DNA from: Syntrophomonadaceae bacterium | GTDB taxonomy: Bacteria > Bacillota > Dethiobacteria > DTU022 | NCBI GenBank assembly: GCA_007129055.1 | Contig: SKWE01000231.1 | Span: forward strand, 1-7,538 | Length of the DNA stretch: 7,538 nt | Direction of reading: 5' to 3' | Part shown: positions 5,634 through 7,538 of the stretch, piece by piece | Layout: the number at the start of each line of letters is the position of its first letter | Position numbering within the stretch: position 1 is the stretch's first letter | The notes under the pieces: generated by a model | The model's input: the letters and a program-made list of their open reading frames with translations, nothing else | Databases searched by the model: none | Told to the model about the DNA's origin: nothing | Program-made: the position numbers and the translations under genes

Positions 5634-6620
5634 TTACTCAATAAAACCCTGCTCTAAGAGCCATTCTTCTGCAACCTCTTCGGGCAGGTATCCATCGATA
5701 TCAACCTTCATATTCATTGTAGCCATTGTATCGGCATCAAGTGCACGAGCTATCGGATTAAGAATGTCTGCAATTTGAGGCAAGGCATCCAGTGTATCCT
5801 GGCGTAATGTAGGAGCACAATTATAGACAGGGTGAAAATTCAGATCATCATCCAAGTTTACCAGCCCGTAAGCAGCAATACGTCCGTCAGTGGCAAAACC
5901 CATTGACACAGAGACATCGCCTTCCTTCAAAGAATCATAGACGATTCCAGCATCCATAGGGAATGCTTCATCAAATTCAAAACCATATAGTTCTTGTAAA
6001 CCGGGATAACCATCATCACGTATTGTATATTCATGATCACTGGCTAAATTCCACTCGCCTGGCGAAGGTGCTTCTACTCCCTCATTAATTGCCGCAGCAA
6101 GATCACTGATACTTGTTATGCCAAGCTCGTCAGCATCGGCTTTTCGCATCATGATTGTATAAGTGTTATTAAATGGTGTGTAGTCTAACCAAACCACTTG
6201 ATTTCTTTCTAAATCAGTTTCTTTGACCACTGCATAACACTCTTCAGGATCAGTAATTGCCTCATCAAAACCAAGGATGGCAATCAGGGCCGTTCCGGTA
6301 TACTCCCAGTATAAATCTACGTCTCCCGCTTCCATGGCCTGTCTAACCATCATGGTACCGCCCAAACCGGTTTCATCAACAGTCGGAATGCCATGATGTC
6401 CCAAGGCAAGTAAGGCAATCTGACCAAGAATCAACTGTTCCGTAAATTCCTTTGAACCGACGACCACAACTGTATCAATTGGTTCATCTACAGTATCTTC
6501 ACCAGGATCATCGACAACTGGTTCGTCCACAACCTCATCCTGTCCGCACCCAACAATAAATAACATACCGGTCATAAGCAACAGCACTAAAAACCCTAAA
6601 AGTATTCGCTTACCAGTCAT
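5634..6620 (-). CDS. opuCC: OpuC/OsmX-type glycine betaine/choline-family binding lipoprotein
   Basis: A substrate-binding lipoprotein of 328 residues for a compatible-solute ABC importer. The frame is open up to 6701, but the ATG at 6620 is preferred: it follows an AAGGGGG site by about eleven bases and starts a clean signal peptide, MTGKR, a hydrophobic stretch (6-23) and lipobox FIVGC with Cys25 as the lipidated residue. An acidic linker follows (26-50, eleven Asp/Glu, VDEP repeated at 31-34 and 44-47). The mature domain opens with VVGSKEFTEQLILGQI (53-68) and TGLGGTMMVRQAM (84-96), then DLYWEYTGTA (102-111), all hallmarks of OpuCC/OsmX/YehZ proteins. Tyr104, Tyr107 and further aromatics could supply the cage for quaternary amines. 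It lies 71 bases after the permease, as the last gene of the operon. The exact solute (betaine, carnitine, choline or another) cannot be read from sequence. Confidence 0.92.
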   Translation of the reverse strand: MTGKRILLGFLVLLLMTGMLFIVGCGQDEVVDEPVVDDPGEDTVDEPIDTVVVVGSKEFTEQLILGQIALLALGHHGIPTVDETGLGGTMMVRQAMEAGDVDLYWEYTGTALIAILGFDEAITDPEECYAVVKETDLERNQVVWLDYTPFNNTYTIMMRKADADELGITSISDLAAAINEGVEAPSPGEWNLASDHEYTIRDDGYPGLQELYGFEFDEAFPMDAGIVYDSLKEGDVSVSMGFATDGRIAAYGLVNLDDDLNFHPVYNCAPTLRQDTLDALPQIADILNPIARALDADTMATMNMKVDIDGYLPEEVAEEWLLEQGFIE

Positions 6621-6691
6621 TCGTAAATCTACCCCCTTGTTTTTTAAGATGTACTTATTGCAGAAAAACAGCCAGCCAGGCACTATATTAT

Positions 6692-7414
6692 TCAGGACCA
6701 CCTAACTAAGCCCCTCTCAATTTGGCCAACAATGTTATCAAGCAGGATGGCTATTAAAGCAGCAAGTGCGGCCCCGGTAAAAATAACCATATCCCGGCCC
6801 AGTGAAATTCCTGCAACTATAATGTCACCCAGTCCACCACCCCCAATGAAAGTAGCCATAGCAGCAGTACCTACATTAATTACAACTGCTGTACGAATAC
6901 CGGCAACAATTATCGGAAAAGCAAGCGGTAGCTCTATTCGTGTCAATATGCGAAAAGGATTCATACCCATGCCTTTGGCAGCTTCAATAATACTGGACTG
7001 AACATTAACGATTCCCGCAAAGGTATTGCGTAATATTGGTAGAATCGAATATATAAACAGGGCAAAAACGGCCATTCTAAAACCAATACCCATTACAACA
7101 AAGAACAGGGCCAAAATAGCCAGGGGAGGAACTGTCTGCCCTATATTAACGATATTTTCTATAATTCGCCCCAAATAGTAAAGCTTTGGTCTGGATATCA
7201 CGATTCCGGATAATACTCCGACAATAATCGCACCGATCATCGAAACAAGCATGAGCATAAAATGCTCTCGAAGCGCTTTAAATATATTACTGTAATTAAG
7301 CATTCTGGCCACTAATGAATCGGTTGGATTATTGGCTGTGTAGATTACGATGATAGAACCTATAGCTACTAATAACAATGGATATATTAAATTATTTCTT
7401 CTCACATTCAGCAT
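6692..7414 (-). CDS. opuCB: OpuC/OsmU-type compatible-solute ABC transporter permease
   Basis: A 240-residue membrane permease counted from the ATG at 7414. An ATG at 7426 adds four residues but directly abuts the AAGGAGG site with no spacing, so 7414 (12-base spacing) is favoured, though not certain. About six hydrophobic segments are visible, near residues 11-27, 52-74, 98-112, 114-128, 164-190 and 211-228. The ATPase-contact loop EAAKGMG (144-150) with LP at 162-163 is the standard EAA motif. GQTVPPLAILALF (92-104) and TFIGGGGLGDIIVAGI (188-203) are typical of the OpuCB/OpuCD/ProW branch. It nearly overlaps the ATPase tail upstream and precedes the binding protein. OpuC systems in Bacillus have two permeases; here none follows the binding protein, so this one may act as a homodimer or pair with a gene outside the window. 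Confidence 0.92.
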   Translation of the reverse strand: MLNVRRNNLIYPLLLVAIGSIIVIYTANNPTDSLVARMLNYSNIFKALREHFMLMLVSMIGAIIVGVLSGIVISRPKLYYLGRIIENIVNIGQTVPPLAILALFFVVMGIGFRMAVFALFIYSILPILRNTFAGIVNVQSSIIEAAKGMGMNPFRILTRIELPLAFPIIVAGIRTAVVINVGTAAMATFIGGGGLGDIIVAGISLGRDMVIFTGAALAALIAILLDNIVGQIERGLVRWS

Positions 7415-7418
7415 AGAT

Positions 7419-7538
7419 TTAGTCATCCTCCTTAACCACGTTAAGCAGGTCGCCCAGGGTAATGGTCCCCTGGTACTGGTCGTCTTCGTTCACCACGGCC
7501 ACGTAGCCTTCTCCGCATTCGAGCATCACCGAGAGGGC
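7419..7538 (-). CDS. opuCA: C-terminal end of a CBS-domain ABC ATPase (OpuCA-like), partial
   Basis: Reading the minus strand from the window edge gives 39 residues and a TAA at 7421-7419. The stretch AVVNEDDQYQGTITLGDLL is the closing strand-strand-helix pattern of a CBS domain, and such domains end the ATPase subunit (OpuCA/OsmV type) of quaternary-amine importers, where they sense ionic strength. The position directly before the permease supports this. The ribosome site of the permease lies inside its last codons, so the two are translationally linked. The 108 bases at 7431-7538 are about 59% G+C by my count, against about 44% in a 100-base sample of the permease, with many GCC, CTG, GTG and GAC codons. 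The ATPase part is outside the window, so the call rests on the tail and context. Confidence 0.75.
   Translation of the reverse strand, partial: ALSVMLECGEGYVAVVNEDDQYQGTITLGDLLNVVKEDD
7427..7433 (-). promoter_or_regulatory. Ribosome binding site of the permease, inside the ATPase tail
   Basis: AAGGAGG runs from 7433 to 7427 on the minus strand, within the Lys-Glu codons near the end of the ATPase frame. It directly abuts an ATG at 7426 and lies 12 bases from the ATG at 7414, which favours the latter and suggests coupled translation. Confidence 0.6.

Noticed and set aside
6621..6701. Longer start of the binding protein at 6701, overlapping the permease
   Set aside because: It would put 27 mostly unconserved residues before a clean lipoprotein signal peptide, and the AAGGGGG site fits the ATG at 6620.
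6732..7001. Plus-strand frame opposite the permease, and the frame at 5590-5778 opposite the binding protein
   Set aside because: Low-complexity products rich in Ala, Pro, Ile and Ser are the usual mirror of membrane or acidic protein genes; there is no independent support.
1..7538. Defence island, CRISPR array, mobile element or other new multi-gene system
   Set aside because: No spaced repeats, transposase, integrase, nuclease or toxin-like genes were seen; all genes fit known housekeeping or stress families.

Overview
The window looks like chromosomal DNA of a Gram-positive, low-to-moderate G+C bacterium, most likely a Bacillota (Clostridia-type) species. The evidence is the strong AGGAGG-type ribosome binding sites, a YlbF/YmcA/YheA-family protein, a lipoprotein-anchored OpuC-type binding protein, and G+C of roughly 40-45% in most genes. 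No rRNA, tRNA, CRISPR array, insertion sequence or phage gene was seen.

Layout. Positions 1-259 are an AT-rich non-coding leader with three short near-palindromes, followed by a small helical YlbF-family gene (+). Converging on it with a 20-base gap is a three-gene minus-strand operon read from right to left: two tandem UspA-type stress proteins (2835-2395 and 2361-1921), then a LarA-type nickel-pincer racemase (1893-631). A 250-base divergent control region (2836-3085) separates this operon from a plus-strand gene (3086-4243) of the bacterial eRF1-like (baeRF) group. Next comes dinB, DNA polymerase IV (4294-5457), whose promoter appears to place the transcript start on the ATG itself. A 176-base convergent gap with a perfect 13-bp stem-loop then leads to the 3' end of a minus-strand OpuC/OsmU-type compatible-solute ABC importer. 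Its order of transcription is ATPase (only the CBS-domain tail is in the window), permease, binding lipoprotein.

How the parts fit. The theme is stress and survival: Usp dimers, an eRF1-like protein whose relatives act on idle ribosomes, a translesion polymerase and osmoprotectant uptake. LarA interconverts D- and L-hydroxyacids and needs a nickel-pincer cofactor, but no cofactor-synthesis gene is in view.

The points most worth a second look are the divergent Usp/baeRF pairing with phased repeats in its control region, the apparently leaderless dinB, the Gly-to-Lys change in the ATP loop of one Usp copy, and the abrupt G+C step between the ABC ATPase tail and its permease. I found no clearly new multi-gene system. 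Every gene except the exact baeRF subfamily can be placed in a known family.
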